Assembly (NCBI GenBank): GCA_950295325.1
Contig: OX485804.1
Location: 44,454,001-44,518,000 of the forward strand
DNA: 64,000 nucleotides
Direction of reading: 5' to 3'
Source: Polytrichum commune
Lineage: Eukaryota; Streptophyta; Polytrichopsida; Polytrichales; Polytrichaceae
The notes under the pieces were generated by a model. It did no database searches. It saw only the letters and a list, made by a program, of their open reading frames with translations, and was not told the DNA's origin. Position numbers and translations under genes: made by a program. How positions within the stretch are numbered: position 1 is the stretch's first letter; the number at the start of each line of letters is the position of its first letter. Shown in pieces: positions 34,401-46,459 of this stretch.

Positions 34401-34906
34401 AGCATCACGTGTAAGGACGTTCTCTTTCTATTCTAGGTTCAACAATAAATTCTCAACAATCAAATCAAGTTCCTCGATTTCACACATGAATAGTCAAGTG
34501 GCATTAACATCTCATCGATCGATACCCACATTGTATAAATCTCGGACAAAGCCTTCAACTCCCATCTACTAAGATCGGTTCAACTAGATAAAGATTTTGC
34601 CAACAGATAATCTCGGAAAGTGTAAACTCTCCAAGGTGTTTGTTAATCTGGAGTGAACCATGCACTACACCACTTAACCAAGAATCCTCTGCTTCAAACG
34701 AAACCCACCTCCCACATTCGAAATTGCGAATTACAGATCGGTTCAATTTCTCTACCATCAAGTTTAGATGACATCACACTTTTGTTGTCAGGCGCACACC
34801 TGCAAAATAAGGTGAGAGCTCTCGAAAATGGCGACTTGAGGTCGGCGTACAGCTTCAACTTTCCTCCTCCTCCTCCTCCTGCTGCTGCTGCTGCTGCTGC
34901 TTCCAT
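31450..34906 (-). CDS. Theta-class glutathione S-transferase gene
   Basis: Minus-strand exons: 34906-34800 (ATG, poly-Ala/Gly from a CTG/CCT repeat, then KLKLYADLKSPFSRALTLFC), 32960-32910 (TIMRYLATTRNVPDHW), 32446-32367 (YPQDPKRRAVIDSVLDWM), 32174-31951 (LETVLLRGPGKFL-type segment, SLADIVLVCQIKQL) and 31614-31450 (stop TAG). Splice phases agree across the last four. They match the theta GST pattern: thioredoxin-like N-terminus, RYLA..-DHWYP, then the helical domain with N-capping S-x-A-D. An exon of roughly 40-50 residues between the first two, covering the middle of the thioredoxin domain (VPA-x-DDG region), was not found, so the gene may be damaged or that exon diverged. Role: glutathione conjugation or peroxide reduction in the cytosol. 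The pogo element sits about 210 bp beyond the 3' end. Confidence 0.8.
33715..34010. repeat. Diverged tandem duplication in the long GST intron
   Basis: Two copies of about 150 bp share GGCTATGTCGGATTCTGAACC and CTCACTNACTTGCAAACT. It lies in the intron region where the missing GST exon would be expected. No coding is evident. Confidence 0.6.
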
Positions 34907-35317
34907 CTCTTCCAAACTCTCCTGTTCAATCAGGCAAACCTCAATTTCAAGCTAATAATTCAATTCCTCCAATCTTTGATGAATCTCTACGACTGCTCAG
35001 ATTGATTGTGCGCCGATTCTTGTGATGATCAATAGAAGGGATTATAAAGTGGAATGGAAATGGGTTGAGTGAGGCCAAAGCAAGAAGAAGAAGCGTGCAA
35101 CTTCGCTTGTAATTTCGTTTCACTGGAATTTTTGTTGCAATTCCCACGTGCATAGTTGGAGGTGAAGATTTCAGCACTTTTATTCTAGTAGGCCAACATG
35201 ACGGATGTCAGCTGATTGTTGAAGCTCTGAAACATCGCTGACGTGGTGGGCGATGACTTAATTACCATTACGTGGCAAGTTGAACATATTCATGACAATG
35301 CAGTCATGGCCATTTTA
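34563..35317. repeat. Segment duplicated at 25830-26548 (GST exon 1 and 5' flank)
   Basis: Includes the GST start exon and about 400 bp of its promoter side. The right-hand limit falls near GACAATGCAGTCATGGCCATTTTA. This is the source-like copy, because its frame is intact and downstream exons follow. Confidence 0.8.
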
Positions 35318-38300
35318 TTCTTGAAGGAGAATCAAAATAAGTTGAGTTCTTCGCATTTGATAGTCACAACGCCTCGGACAACGATGAGCTTCACATGTGG
35401 TCCAAGATCGTTGTTCGGGCATTTTTCTTAATCGTGAATGTGTATCCTGCTACGTCAAAACGGAAATATCCATTGTGTGAACAACAACAATACCCAATGT
35501 GGCTGTCAAATTTGAGCATTTGTGCATGAGAACGTTGCAACGTGGGGTGACGTTGTTGAAGAGGATGACAACCGAATGGAAGTGAATGAAGTCCAACCAT
35601 GTTTTTTCCACACTTGACCATCACCTGATGATGTCCCCCCTTCCTATAAACCACCCATTCTCCTTCTACATAGCGAGGGCACTTTCCAAGATTGTGGCAC
35701 GCCCAAGTCCATTGCAAGGTAAACCGTTGCATTCACCACGTGGTTGAACAACGGACTTCGACTTGGAAGTTACCTTGGGACAACACATTGCATGGTAGGC
35801 CACAGCAATACCCCACATGGACGGCGAGTTGACAGCCCCTGGGTTGACCATCCCCTAATATTGCTCTGACAAACTTTCGTCATGTCACTAGAGAGCAACC
35901 AAAAAAATGCCAAAGGGAGTTGCAAGCATGGAGGACAACATGGGCCACCACGGTTGCCCGTCAAGCTACGGGTGATATTTTGGATGCAACTGGATCTAGA
36001 CCAATGGTATCAATTGGGATACCACTTGTTGATACTCAGTCCAGTTGAATTGAGGGGCGTGGAAAACAATGGTCAAGAATCCGACTCTTGAACTAATTAA
36101 CAATAATGCAAGCACGGCTTGACATAGTTAGCTAAAAAATGACATATGTAGCTCAAATACACGCTTTTGGCCCAATCTAGGCCTCTCGGACGTTTGAGAC
36201 TTAACCTCACTCAGGTATGTGGATGTTAAATGGTTATTTTTTTCAATTGGACACATGTTTATCATTGGTGTGTGGACGGTTAGGTGATGATCGACAAATA
36301 AACACCATAAAGGCACACTCAAAAGAAATTGGACAACGTCTTCAAATTGAATTATTTACTCCACACTCAAAAATGAATGCAATTGCAAAGCCCTAGGTAT
36401 TCAATTAGGGAATCAACATACATGCACTTAGTTCCACTAACCATAACTTAAGCAAGGGAAGTCCGATTTTCATGAACCCAAATTTTGCCCATGTTTCATT
36501 GTAGATTTGCTCTTGCAACACAAATCTTAACCCTACAAAATAGACAACATGAAAACACAAACCGAGTGACAACACCCACACACCTTACATCGACTTGTGG
36601 CCCATGATACTAAGTCCATAGTCAAATCGGTGAAATAGTTTTCGAGACCCTAATAGAATTATTTGTATACTCTCCCAAAGCGGGACAAAACCATGGGTTT
36701 GATCCTTCTTTGAAATTTTTTTTTTATTAAGAGCCAGTTACCTCATTGTACAATGTTGCCTACTTTGGGACCTCCTCTTTCCACCTCTCAAACATTGAGA
36801 GAATTTCAAGATCTAAAATAAAGGTATGTGCACGGGACTCGCTATCCTAAATCATGAATCAGCCTATGCAAGGGTAGCTTGACCCACCCATCCAAGCCAA
36901 AAACCCAATTTATGATAACCCAACACCACTCTTTGGGTACTATAATTTAAGCATTAAGAAAACTTGGATAACTTAGTGTTAATTCTCATAAACTCAAGGT
37001 TCATAACTAAACCCATGGTTTCATCCCTTTTACTTCACAAAACACTCTAATGCGTTCCCAATTTTTACACCTCGAACTCAAGTGAATCGCCCACCCGTCC
37101 CTCATGCTTTGATTGCGGGGAGGGATCAAATAATGGTGGCCAAGGTTGTTGGCGAGTCCCTATCACCTTCCCCATCTACATACCGAGTGGATAAGCTCAA
37201 CAAAATGTCAAAAATCATGACATGAATTTACCCTCACTTGCCACATGAAAGATCATGACAACTTTACAAGTGGCACGCATAAGAACGGTAAATGTTGCAT
37301 TTAGTGTCACCAATTCTATTTGTCTTGCTCAACACCAATTGTAAACCGCCCCGTGGAGTGTCACCAACACTAAATGTAAACCTAACATTTTTGTGTTATT
37401 TCCTTGTAAAAAGAAAGAAAGAGTGGGCACTATAGGTATATAAAGTTGTGAGTATTAGTGTAATTGATTAAGTGATTTTTTCATCCAATTTTCAATCATT
37501 CACGACAGTATTTCTTTACGCAAATGTTTAGGATGCAAAATGTACCAAATTGTTTTTCAAAGTTTGGATGACAATCGTTGTAAACTACATCATTAGAAGT
37601 GTCATTAGGAAAAGTTGCCACGGTAACATGGAATACCATGTGCTACTAAATATAATACTAAGTGAAGTTATGATACCAAGATTAGGACCAATAATTACAC
37701 TAATTAGTCATGTTAGTGTGGGTGGAAAATTAGCATAGAATTAATGATCAACGTGGACCACTTTAATTCTCTAGTCGGAGTGGTTCGAACTTGGGTCCAA
37801 GACCCTAGGCCTTCTCCTTAGTCTTCCTTGATACTTCCAACCAACTCCTTGGATAAATATAAATAGTCATCTTACATCAAAACTAGCATAATCAACAAAA
37901 TATGAATAAAAAGTGATCGTGTCTTTGGTGCTCCTGCAGGGTGTTGACTGCAATCATTGGTTGCCACTCCAATACAAATTTTGCCCAAACGTCATTGCTA
38001 TTTATTTTAATTGAATGAAAATCTCATGTTTTTAAATAATAGCATTTGTGCTCACATTAGCCATTCAATTTAGCGTTCGGACAAATTTTTAACGAGTTAT
38101 TTGCATACAAGTAGTAAAAAATGTGGGGCAATTTGTATGCTCCAATTGCAAAGTGGTAAACCTCCTGTGGTTTGCGCAATTTGGCCTGAGAATTTGTGGA
38201 GTTGCTCAACTATTGAGGTGTTCACATCTAGTAGACCACACAAGCGTTCCGCTCATAGGTGAATTTGATTGGTTGAAGGTCTTTAATGGGGGTAAAACAT

Positions 38301-38655
38301 GGCATTTTCATGTGCAACCTTTCCTTCAAAAATTAAATAGTGAAACCCAAGGAGGTAATTCATACATGTTTTTCCTTCTAAATACCAAATTTCCCATGTT
38401 TCAAAATCCCAAAGCTATTTTCAACTCTAACCTCAACAATTGTACATAAAAGGTCCACAACCAACATTGATTGAAATGGATTTTTAACAACCCTTTCATA
38501 GGCTTGGGAAGTCAGGGCTTAAGTTTTGTACAATATGTGGACCTCATGAGGTTACTCACTAGTGAGATGTGTAAATGTATATAATTTGCCTTTGACTTGC
38601 AAACTAATCCTACCTTCTCTTGCTACCATGTGGACTCTCAATCTATCTACTTCTT
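35318..38655. other. Intergenic, no gene recognised
   Basis: Mostly AT-rich. 35395-35480 resembles 28975-29065. 37290-37420 resembles 57220-57335 (shared AATTGTAAACCGC and AGTGTCACCAACA), so both are old copies of one repeat. Open frames of 60-110 codons show no family motif. Confidence 0.5.
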
Positions 38656-38656
38656 A

Positions 38657-39040
38657 GGGCCGATTTAGACCATAGTGTTAAAGTGCATATGTCAAGAATT
38701 TTAAGGGAATGGAGCAATTTGATTGGTTGTGAAATGGGTTCTTCACCAACCAAGGTTTACACTTCGGCCAAAACTTGTCTGGTGGAGAACTTCAAGAATG
38801 TATGAAAAAATGACATGGTTGTTGAAATGGCAACACTTTTCGCTAGGGAAGTTCTCCAAAGGTCAAGTTTCTTGGGACAACTTGGTCTTCGAAGGTCTCC
38901 AAATTGAGGCATTTAAAAATTTTAACATGTTGTTTTTCCATCTTGCCCACCATACCAACCGTTGCCTCAAATACCCATATCTTGGGCTAAAATTCTTGAC
39001 CAACCGGTGCACTTCTCTAAACCATAGTCTAAACCAGCCC
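38657..39040. mobile_element. Tourist-like MITE (384 bp)
   Basis: Inverted ends GGGCCGATTTAGACCATAGT and the complement of GTCTAAACCAGCCC, flanked by TTA on the left and TAA on the right. The size, G-rich ends and 3 bp TWA flanks fit PIF/Harbinger-derived Tourist MITEs. The flanks are not identical, so one has mutated or the limits are off by a base. Confidence 0.65.
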
Positions 39041-39054
39041 TAAGGGCCATGCTA

Positions 39055-39422
39055 GGCACCCACTTCTTTCAGTTCCCCCCCCCCCCCCCCACTGCTATTT
39101 CCAAGGTGTAGGTGTCTAGTAAATAACTTGACACCCACACATGTGAGGTTAATTCATCTCAAGTAAACCCCCATAAACTATCTTGAAGCCTTTGATGTGT
39201 CAAATCATCTAAATAAAAGAGATCTACAAGCCACTAAAATGTAATTGATTGTGTATTCACCTTGCGTAAAGTTGCTCCACTTGCTCAAAGAGGTGGGTGT
39301 TGACCATAGTTGCAACGAAACACATTTCTACCTATTTCAAAACAAAAATCAACGTTTGTTTGAAATGGTGTTGCTAAACAAGAGTCTAAGTTTAGGGTTT
39401 TGTTGTGGTTGTGGATGTGCCA
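39055..39422. repeat. Segmental duplicate of 25465-25830
   Basis: Shares more than 95 percent of bases by eye with 25465-25830. It starts directly after the Tourist-like MITE at 38657-39040, with a C14 run near its left end. Confidence 0.85.
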
Positions 39423-40614
39423 CTCCTATGTTTCCCATCGTGTCCACATGCGTTGGCATTTCCGATTATACTTGTAATCAGAAACTAAAATTTGGTGTGT
39501 TTAACACCAATATTCTTTCTTGTATGAAGAAAGAGCTCAACCATCTCAACGTGTGCCACGGTGGCATGAATCTAAGACGTTGAGTGAAGTCTTGACCATG
39601 CCAACTTCAGTAATTGAATCCCAACTTCAAGAAACCTCTACTTCAAGCCAAAGCCAATCTAGAACAAGCAATTTGGAGAGCAATACTTGTGACAACGACA
39701 ATTTCAAAAGCGGCAGTCATGATGACCATCCAAGTAGTTCAGCTAATTTAATTGGTTCTAGTTCGCAAAAAAATTATAATTTTGAAAACCCTAAAAAAAA
39801 AAGCGCTTTAGCCTTGTTAATGCGTTGTAGTGTACCAATGGTATATTGCAATCCTAGAGCTTATAATATACTCTAGTTTTGCTTTTCCACGAAATTTTCG
39901 CGTGTCAAATCGTTTTGAAACATTTGAAGCCATTTTTTAAATATGTTTCATTTGTTTCGAAACGCACATTGCCACTACAGTGTCGACTAAGCTTTTAACC
40001 CTGGCCCCAAGTTAGCTTGCCGTCTTGGGCTACTTTGACTACCCTACAAGGACTGCTTCTTCTTCTTCTTATTATTATTATTATTATTATTATGCCTTCT
40101 ATTTCCGCAAATCCCTCTCCACCACAGGCTCCGTGGCCCCAAAAAGCCTGCCACAGACGACTCATATGTAAGTTAGTTAACTCCGGTGACGAGATTCCGG
40201 CATCAAAGCGGCATATGTCGTGTTCCTGCCAAACACTAGGGTCCAAGCTGGAACCAATGATCGGGGATTCGGGGAGAACCGGTGGTTACTTACTAATGAA
40301 TGAACCGGTTGAGTTTGAGAAATAACCGGTTGACGTTCAAGACTTCAGGCAAATTACCCATCATTTTAGAGGAGTTTATAGAACATACCCCAATTTAATA
40401 AACGGAAAACCGGAGAATGTCAACACGTAACCGGTTGGACTTGCAAACACTAGGATCTCCATCGACTATGCTCAACAATCTCCCCATTCACTATTCCAAA
40501 TGCACCGGTTGAGTTTGAGAAATAACCGGCTGAAGGTTTAGGGCTTCAAGAACATCACCCGTCAGTTTAGAGGAATCTATGGAATATATCCGGATCGGTA
40601 AAGAATAAATTGAA
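39423..40614. other. Intergenic, no gene recognised
   Basis: Contains a Ser/Asn-rich 118-codon open frame (39520-39876) with no family signature, a CTT/TTA microsatellite at 40055-40094 and several AACCGGTTGA-type short repeats (40300-40540). Nothing supports a gene. Confidence 0.5.
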
Positions 40615-40628
40615 AGATGTCGACATGT

Positions 40629-40830
40629 CTTCTTCTTCTTCTTCTTCTTCTTCTTGAGACAGAAGACCAACAGGCCAGCACCAAAGCGCAGGAGGTAGTT
40701 GACCACATGGCAAGCTTTCCGTCAAGTAGAGAGGAGATTTCACAGCCAGGGATCGAACCGTCAACCTCGTCCTTGGGATGTGGGTACTTCTCCACCATCA
40801 TCCGGTAGTTCAGGGTCGTCTCGGAACCGC
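40629..40830 (-). mobile_element. tRNA-derived SINE with GAA tail, copy 1
   Basis: On the minus strand the element begins near CCGAGACGACCCTGAACTACC and carries a pol III B box GGTTCGATCCC (reverse of GGGATCGAACC at 40748-40758). It ends in a (GAA)n tail, seen on the plus strand as CTT repeats from 40629. A 14 bp target-site duplication, AGATGTCGACATGT (40615-40628) and AGATGTCAACATGT (40831-40844), brackets it. A second copy is at 49595-49766. Confidence 0.85.
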
Positions 40831-40910
40831 AGATGTCAACATGTCACCGGTTGGACTTGGAAACAGTAGGGTTTTGACCGGTTATGCCCGAAACTCTCCC
40901 CGGACACTGA

Positions 40911-41418
40911 GGGCCACTTCCCACACGAGCCAAGAGCCGTGGCCATGAAAATCGTGAGAGCCCAAAAGAAAGTGCCGAAAGGCCGTCCCAAGGCACCTCC
41001 AACATCATGTAGTGTGGTCACGGACCCTCAAGTGTAGTGTGAAGTCATGTGTGACCGGGTCCTCAACCAAATGCTATTTCAATGAATTTCTATTCATGTG
41101 GGCCCTCACACATGATAAAACAGAATAAAACAACGGTTGTGAGCGTTTGGAGTGCCATGGTCTCCCGGATTTGTGTCAAGCCTACCTCCAAGAGGTGGTT
41201 TTAGAAAAATAGTCCAAGTGACCATGAAACATGATCCATTCGATGCCATGTAGGAGTCCATGTAGACTTTACATCCATCTTGCATTCACATATATACTCC
41301 GTTGGTCCCTCAAGTGTAGTGTGAAGTAGCGAAGTTGGACCGGCTCTGCCTTTTCCACCAATGAGAGTGCTTGAAGTGTACGGGTCACGGGCTGTCAGTC
41401 TCGTGTGTGAAGTGGCCC
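40911..41418. mobile_element. MITE family GGGCCACTTC (PIF/Harbinger-like), copy 1
   Basis: 508 bp with inverted ends (GGGCCACTTCCCACACGAG and the complement of CTCGTGTGTGAAGTGGCCC). Related copies at 58162-59114 and 61398-61897 are flanked by TAA. The flanks here are TGA and TTA. No coding capacity. Confidence 0.8.
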
Positions 41419-43010
41419 TTAAATTGGGGTCAATTTAGGCGAATGAGAACTGGAGCCACGAGCATGGACCGGTGGGCCACCCACGAGCTGGTCATGTGTC
41501 AACTTGACCCCATGCAAGATGCATACTATAACGCTTATTAGAAGCGCCTATATATGTACTAGCTTAGAAGGGGCCACACTTCTTTTTACTACTCTTTGAC
41601 ACGGGACCCATCCACCTTACCTAAAGTTGAAGACTTGGTCAACTCAACGGATTATCCCATTTGGAGCTTGTGTGGTACTATTTCCCGGAACACACACTAT
41701 TTTAGTTGTCGAACCTCCAACATTAGCTAGGGTTGAAATGTTTATGTAGTGGTACTAAATCCATGAATGCATGCTCAATTGTCATACATTTCAAGAAAAT
41801 TAGTGTGTGTTCTAGGGTGTTTTGTAGAGTGCGTAGTTTGTTTTGGTGAGCTCAAAGAAGTTGCTTCTTCTTCTTCTTCTTCGTCTTCTTTTCCTCAATT
41901 GGTGCCACAAACTCCTAAGGCGTCTCCTAACACTGAGGAACTAAAGAGTGCTTGCATTGAGCGTTTCCGGCACTTTGACACTTTGGACTCCCGAAACCCT
42001 AGATCTTATGATGACATCCTAGCTAGAGAAATTTAGTATCACCTTCACCAATTCCCATGTGCATAATTAGCCCAGCCTTAGTATGAGGGATAATCGTTGT
42101 ACTTAAGAGTGGTTTTAGCACTAGGGTCAAAGACCAAAGAAACTCCCTATTGGTCCAACTATCTTATTGGTCAAGAGCGAAAATTTGGACCGAAGGTGTT
42201 TACGCTACAGGTCATGTGCAAGGTTTGTGGGGGGAGAGGGGGGAGAGGGGGGAGGGATTGAAGTGGCGTTGACGTGACCTCACTTTCTTGTTGGGCCTTG
42301 GTTGTCCTCATCCAAGGAAATTCTTCCCTTAATTCGATGAGAAAAAACAATCTTCAAGCTTGGGTCCAATCTTGAGTCCGATAGTAGGGTTATTTACATG
42401 TATTTTGGACCTCAAGTTTTTTTTGAGATCCGGACCTCGATGTAAGCTCACACAAATTAATATCGGGGTTCACAAAGGATGCAAGGTCAACGACAATCCA
42501 AAATAGAGCATTCACGTTGGTTGAGAGGAATTTATTTAGATGCAAGCAATTTACACTACGGTCTATGTCCAAGGGTAGGGAGTATTGGGCAAAAGGGAGG
42601 TATCACAATACTTTTTACTAGGCATGCATCCCGGAGATAAGTTTCTTTCCATCTCTTCAAGGCCTACTTTAGAGATCCTGAATCAGTCTACCCCAAGTCA
42701 TTTGAGATGAATTCACCACCAACATACAAGAGGGTCAAGTTTTTCATGCTGGATGGATAAGAGGTACACTCCTATTCAACAATCCCTCTCATCTAGGCGA
42801 GGTATTGGACCCCCTTTTACAATAATAAGGTATGTGGGTCCATAAATTACAAAGCAAGACATCTACAATGATATGTGCATGTAGGTTGCCCCCAACGTCA
42901 TTTTTCATCGACATCCCATGCTATTTCTGAATATTTATTACCACAATAACAAAATACATGGGTTTCAAAATTTGGGGCTGTTACATGGATAAACAACCCA
43001 AATTATATAC
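41419..43010. other. Intergenic, no gene recognised
   Basis: An open frame at 41767-42036 contains a CTT-encoded Ser run and a short charged tail, with no family resemblance. A GGGGGAGA microsatellite lies at 42229-42258. No gene is supported. Confidence 0.5.
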
Positions 43011-43014
43011 ATAG

Positions 43015-43138
43015 CCGTAACATTATTCAGTGCCATAACATTGTTCTATGGGACCGACAATATTCCACGTAGTATTTTGGGATATTCCCCACATTGTCAG
43101 TCCCAAAGAACAATGTTATGGATCTGAAGAATGTTATG
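43015..43138. repeat. Short hairpin element with CATAACATT ends, copy 1
   Basis: Two arms of about 48 bp are inverted copies (GTAACATTATTCAG, CATAACATTGTTCT and GGGACCGACAATATTCC on the left) around a spacer of about 20 bp. The terminal sequence resembles that of the hairpin at 44519-44697, suggesting one small MITE family. Confidence 0.65.
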
Positions 43139-43216
43139 TTTGTGTTTATAACAAACTAAACTCACCAAATATCCGAGAATCTTAGCCATGACCCACATAA
43201 CACCATAGCTACACTG

Positions 43217-43618
43217 ATGCCCCGATCACACCAACTTTCCGTCAACTTCCGGATGTGAAATAGTTGGGGATGTGATGACGGCCGGATGCCAAGTTGTTCA
43301 CACCAACATCCCGGTTTGGTCAACATTTTGGCGGCCGGTGGCCACCGTCATGACCGGTCAAATGAGTTGGCATAGACTTTTAAGGTGTAGCAACCGGAAT
43401 AGAGTGACCGGCAGAGGCTAATATTGGAGGGGTTACCGTTTTCTGTGGTGGGACCCACATGTCCGACGGACATCCAAACGTGGATGTCAGATTATAGATG
43501 GTGGCCATCTCCGTCGCCGTCATACATCATGGACGGCGATGGCCCACCATGAAAATCACTATTAGAGACATATTCATCTACTGAAAATGAACTTTAAGTT
43601 TGGTGTGATCGGGGCATG
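43217..43618. mobile_element. MITE with TGCCCCGATCACACC ends
   Basis: About 400 bp bounded by TGCCCCGATCACACCAA and its inverse (TTTGGTGTGATCGGGGCA), with TGA next to each end, possibly a 3 bp target-site duplication. A related partial end (GTTGGGTGTGATCGGAGCATGAG) occurs at 49270-49293. Non-coding. Confidence 0.7.
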
Positions 43619-44003
43619 AGTAATGTTATATTTTGATTTTGGTCCAAGGTAAATCACATGGGTAAAGAGAAGAGACACCTCGTTTGCGAGGGCAACCCTA
43701 ATTGCACATACCCTATGTTATAAATAGGTCCCGGTTTTGTGAGCTTGAAAACCGTGTTGGGTTTTAATTGGCGTGTGTAGCCCGAGTCTTCCTTGTTTGA
43801 GGCGATCTGTTTATTGTTGTCTCCCACTGCCTCCTTTACTCGTGGCAACCATTCTCCAAATGCGGAGGAAAAATATAGTTAAGTAGGCTTTACGAAGTAT
43901 GTTATATGGACCTATTGTCATGTGGTCCCTCATCTAAATTGGAGCTTCCGTGCGGCCACTCTTCTTCTTCTTCTTCTTAATCAGGTATAGGGCCGCTTCA
44001 CAC

Positions 44004-44375
44004 ATGGGTCCCAAGTCCTAAGTCCCAGTTCACATGAGGTCAATCCGTGCAATCTCAGCCGTTGAGAGCCTTGAAGTTGGGACTTACCACTTCATACGGG
44101 GTTTCAAATCCTAAACCCCAAGTATGACATGGATGCCTATATGGCATCACCTTTTGGAGGTGAGGCTTGGGACTTGTGTTGGGAGTTGGGTCGAGCAAAA
44201 AGCTGGACCCCAACATTCAACACAAGTCCCAAGAATGTTTTTGCATGAAGAATAAAGATATATATGACATTAATGAATATAAACCATATGGTAGTTGGCT
44301 CTTGAGGCTTGAAAGTTGGGACTTTGCCTCCATGTTGGGGCTTGATGACACAAGTGGGACTTGGGACAACAAATC
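44004..44375. mobile_element. MITE with GGGTCCCAAGTCC termini, copy 2 (inverted)
   Basis: An inverted copy of 27739-28092. It has the same internal hairpin (GGGACTTGTGTTGGGAGTTGG) and the same outer GGGTCCCAAGTCC. Open frames inside are by-products. Confidence 0.68.
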
Positions 44376-44518
44376 TTATAAGCCTACATGCCCAACATCC
44401 ACTATATAACTCTCTTTTTCTCTCTTCAATATACAATTATCTTTGTTTCAATTTATTTCACAACCCAATTTCGGGTGCACAACCCCTCTACTATCGAATA
44501 CCTTTTATTGGGTTGGTT

Positions 44519-44697
44519 CATAACATTATCAAGCAGTGTGCGTTTGTTCATGTGGGTCTTGAGAATATAACCATGAGATGCCTCAACCTAGTGTAGATTC
44601 AGACTTTATCCGAGTCTCCGTGCACTAGGTTAAGATATCTTATGGTTGTATTCTCAAGGCCCACGTGAACAAACCCACACTGCTGAATAATGTTATG
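44519..44697. repeat. 179 bp hairpin (foldback) element
   Basis: Left arm 44519-44594 (CATAACATTATCAAGCAGTG...) and right arm 44620-44697 (...CACTGCTGAATAATGTTATG) are inverted copies of about 75 bp around a 25 bp loop. A transcript would form a long imperfect stem. This is typical of small MITEs that feed siRNA or miRNA-like precursors. No protein frame. Confidence 0.8.
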
Positions 44698-46450
44698 TCC
44701 AGGGCAAAAGCCATTTACATTATGTAAATCTAACATTGGGTCAAACTTGGTGGTGGACATCTTTTTGCCCCCCACCCACCCCCTTCACGCTAAGGCACAT
44801 AATTCCACACTACCATACTTTAGCACATCCGTACTTGCCAACTCAAATGACCTTTTTCCCGCACCTCAAGCCATTTGTGAGCTTTTTGAGGACCACATGT
44901 GATGCGATCTCTTTGGTGGTTTTTATGTTGGTGGGTGGCATATGTTTTCCTATTGACCTATTTTGCTTGCTAACTAATTGTTGCAATCATTGTTATAATG
45001 AGGTCCATTTCTCCACCAACATTTTTGAGGTTGTTCAATTGGGGCTTGCCACATGTGCATATCAAGTAGGTTGCACTCATCGACGCTTCTCCCATTCTCC
45101 ATCCCTTGGGTTACGATCGATTCTTTCCTTATTGCCTTCCCAAAGACATGTCACAATTACCATGACATGATGTCGTGAGTCTTAGTGTATGGTTTTTTAT
45201 GTTTCAAGAAATAGCAAACTATGCCAATTTCAAAAGCATCGACAACAATCCATTATGGTACTTTGTAATGTACTCAAAACATGCTCCATGTACTTTGATA
45301 GGTTTGTGTCGTCCGACAATGGCACCACTACTAGGACACCTTTCATTACCCCCTTCCATACCACCATGTCCAAACCCAACACATGCACCTTCCACTATGC
45401 ATTATAACATAGATTTCTCTTTATTGGTCCTCGAAATACACAAAGAAGCACAAATTCTTTTGTGCCAACCCTCCACTAGCAACCACCTTGTCAACAACCC
45501 ATTCTCCACACCACTTAGTCCAACCCCCTCCACTTCGCATCTTCAATCCTCTACCCCAATTGGTCGTGCCCGTGCCCATTCAACATATCACGGTTCTACC
45601 CTACCTCATGTTCTCTTTGACAATTTTCTCTCCCTTTCTTTCAATGTTGTTTGATGTGTTTGATGCACTAGACCACATGTGTTATGAAATAATATCGTTT
45701 ATTCCATAGCAATGGGTTGGACATCTTGCTCATGTTTTCATACGAGTTTATGGTCACGATCGAAGATGTAACCTCTTTCATATGCGCAAACCACATTTTG
45801 ATATTGTATATTTCCATTTGATGCACCATGTAGAACTATGTCCAATCCTGATAGTGGGGGATCCCCCCCCCCCCCCCCTTCTCCACATTATTCGTACATT
45901 GTTAACCTAATTCAAAGTTGATACATGGCATGATGGTTTATCATAATTACTGTGATTCTAATCCGATGTTAACCTTGACTTTGACCCTTTAGTGTGAAAT
46001 GATTTGCCTCTAAACCTCAACTTGTTGTCATCCTTTGATGACATCGAGAACAGAGACATGGTAAGGGTAGATATTGCTCAACGCTGGATATCCCAAATCC
46101 ACATATGGTGTTTCCTCCATCAAGAAGCTTCACATGTGTAATTGCACCACATAAGAGGTCCTCACATGTGCCCATGCACCCCAAGACACAACGGTATGCT
46201 AGAAATACATACAACATGTGTCAACAAATCTACATTAGTGTTATCTATGTTAACGATGTATAATATTTTTCCAAACCATTCTCATTACAACTCAAGGCAA
46301 ATATGTTGTTAAGCATATTAATTATATGCAATTATCTCATGTATTTAGCATCAAAGTGTCCAAGTTATGTATCAAATTTGGCCCGACATCAAGTATGTTG
46401 TCATGTCACTACATGATTTGGCTACATTAGCATCTAAAGATTGCAGACCT
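44698..46450. other. Intergenic, no gene recognised
   Basis: Low-complexity C/T-rich sequence with a C15 run near 45865. The longest frame here (45175-45654) begins at TTG and has no recognisable domain. No gene is supported. Confidence 0.5.
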
Positions 46451-46459
46451 TATACCACT

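Noticed and set aside
39520-39876. 118-codon Ser/Asn-rich frame as a gene
   Set aside because: No splice context, homologous copy or family motif; it adjoins a segmental duplicate and is probably chance.
45175-45654. 159-codon frame
   Set aside because: TTG start, low-complexity Pro/Ser/Thr composition and no conserved motif.
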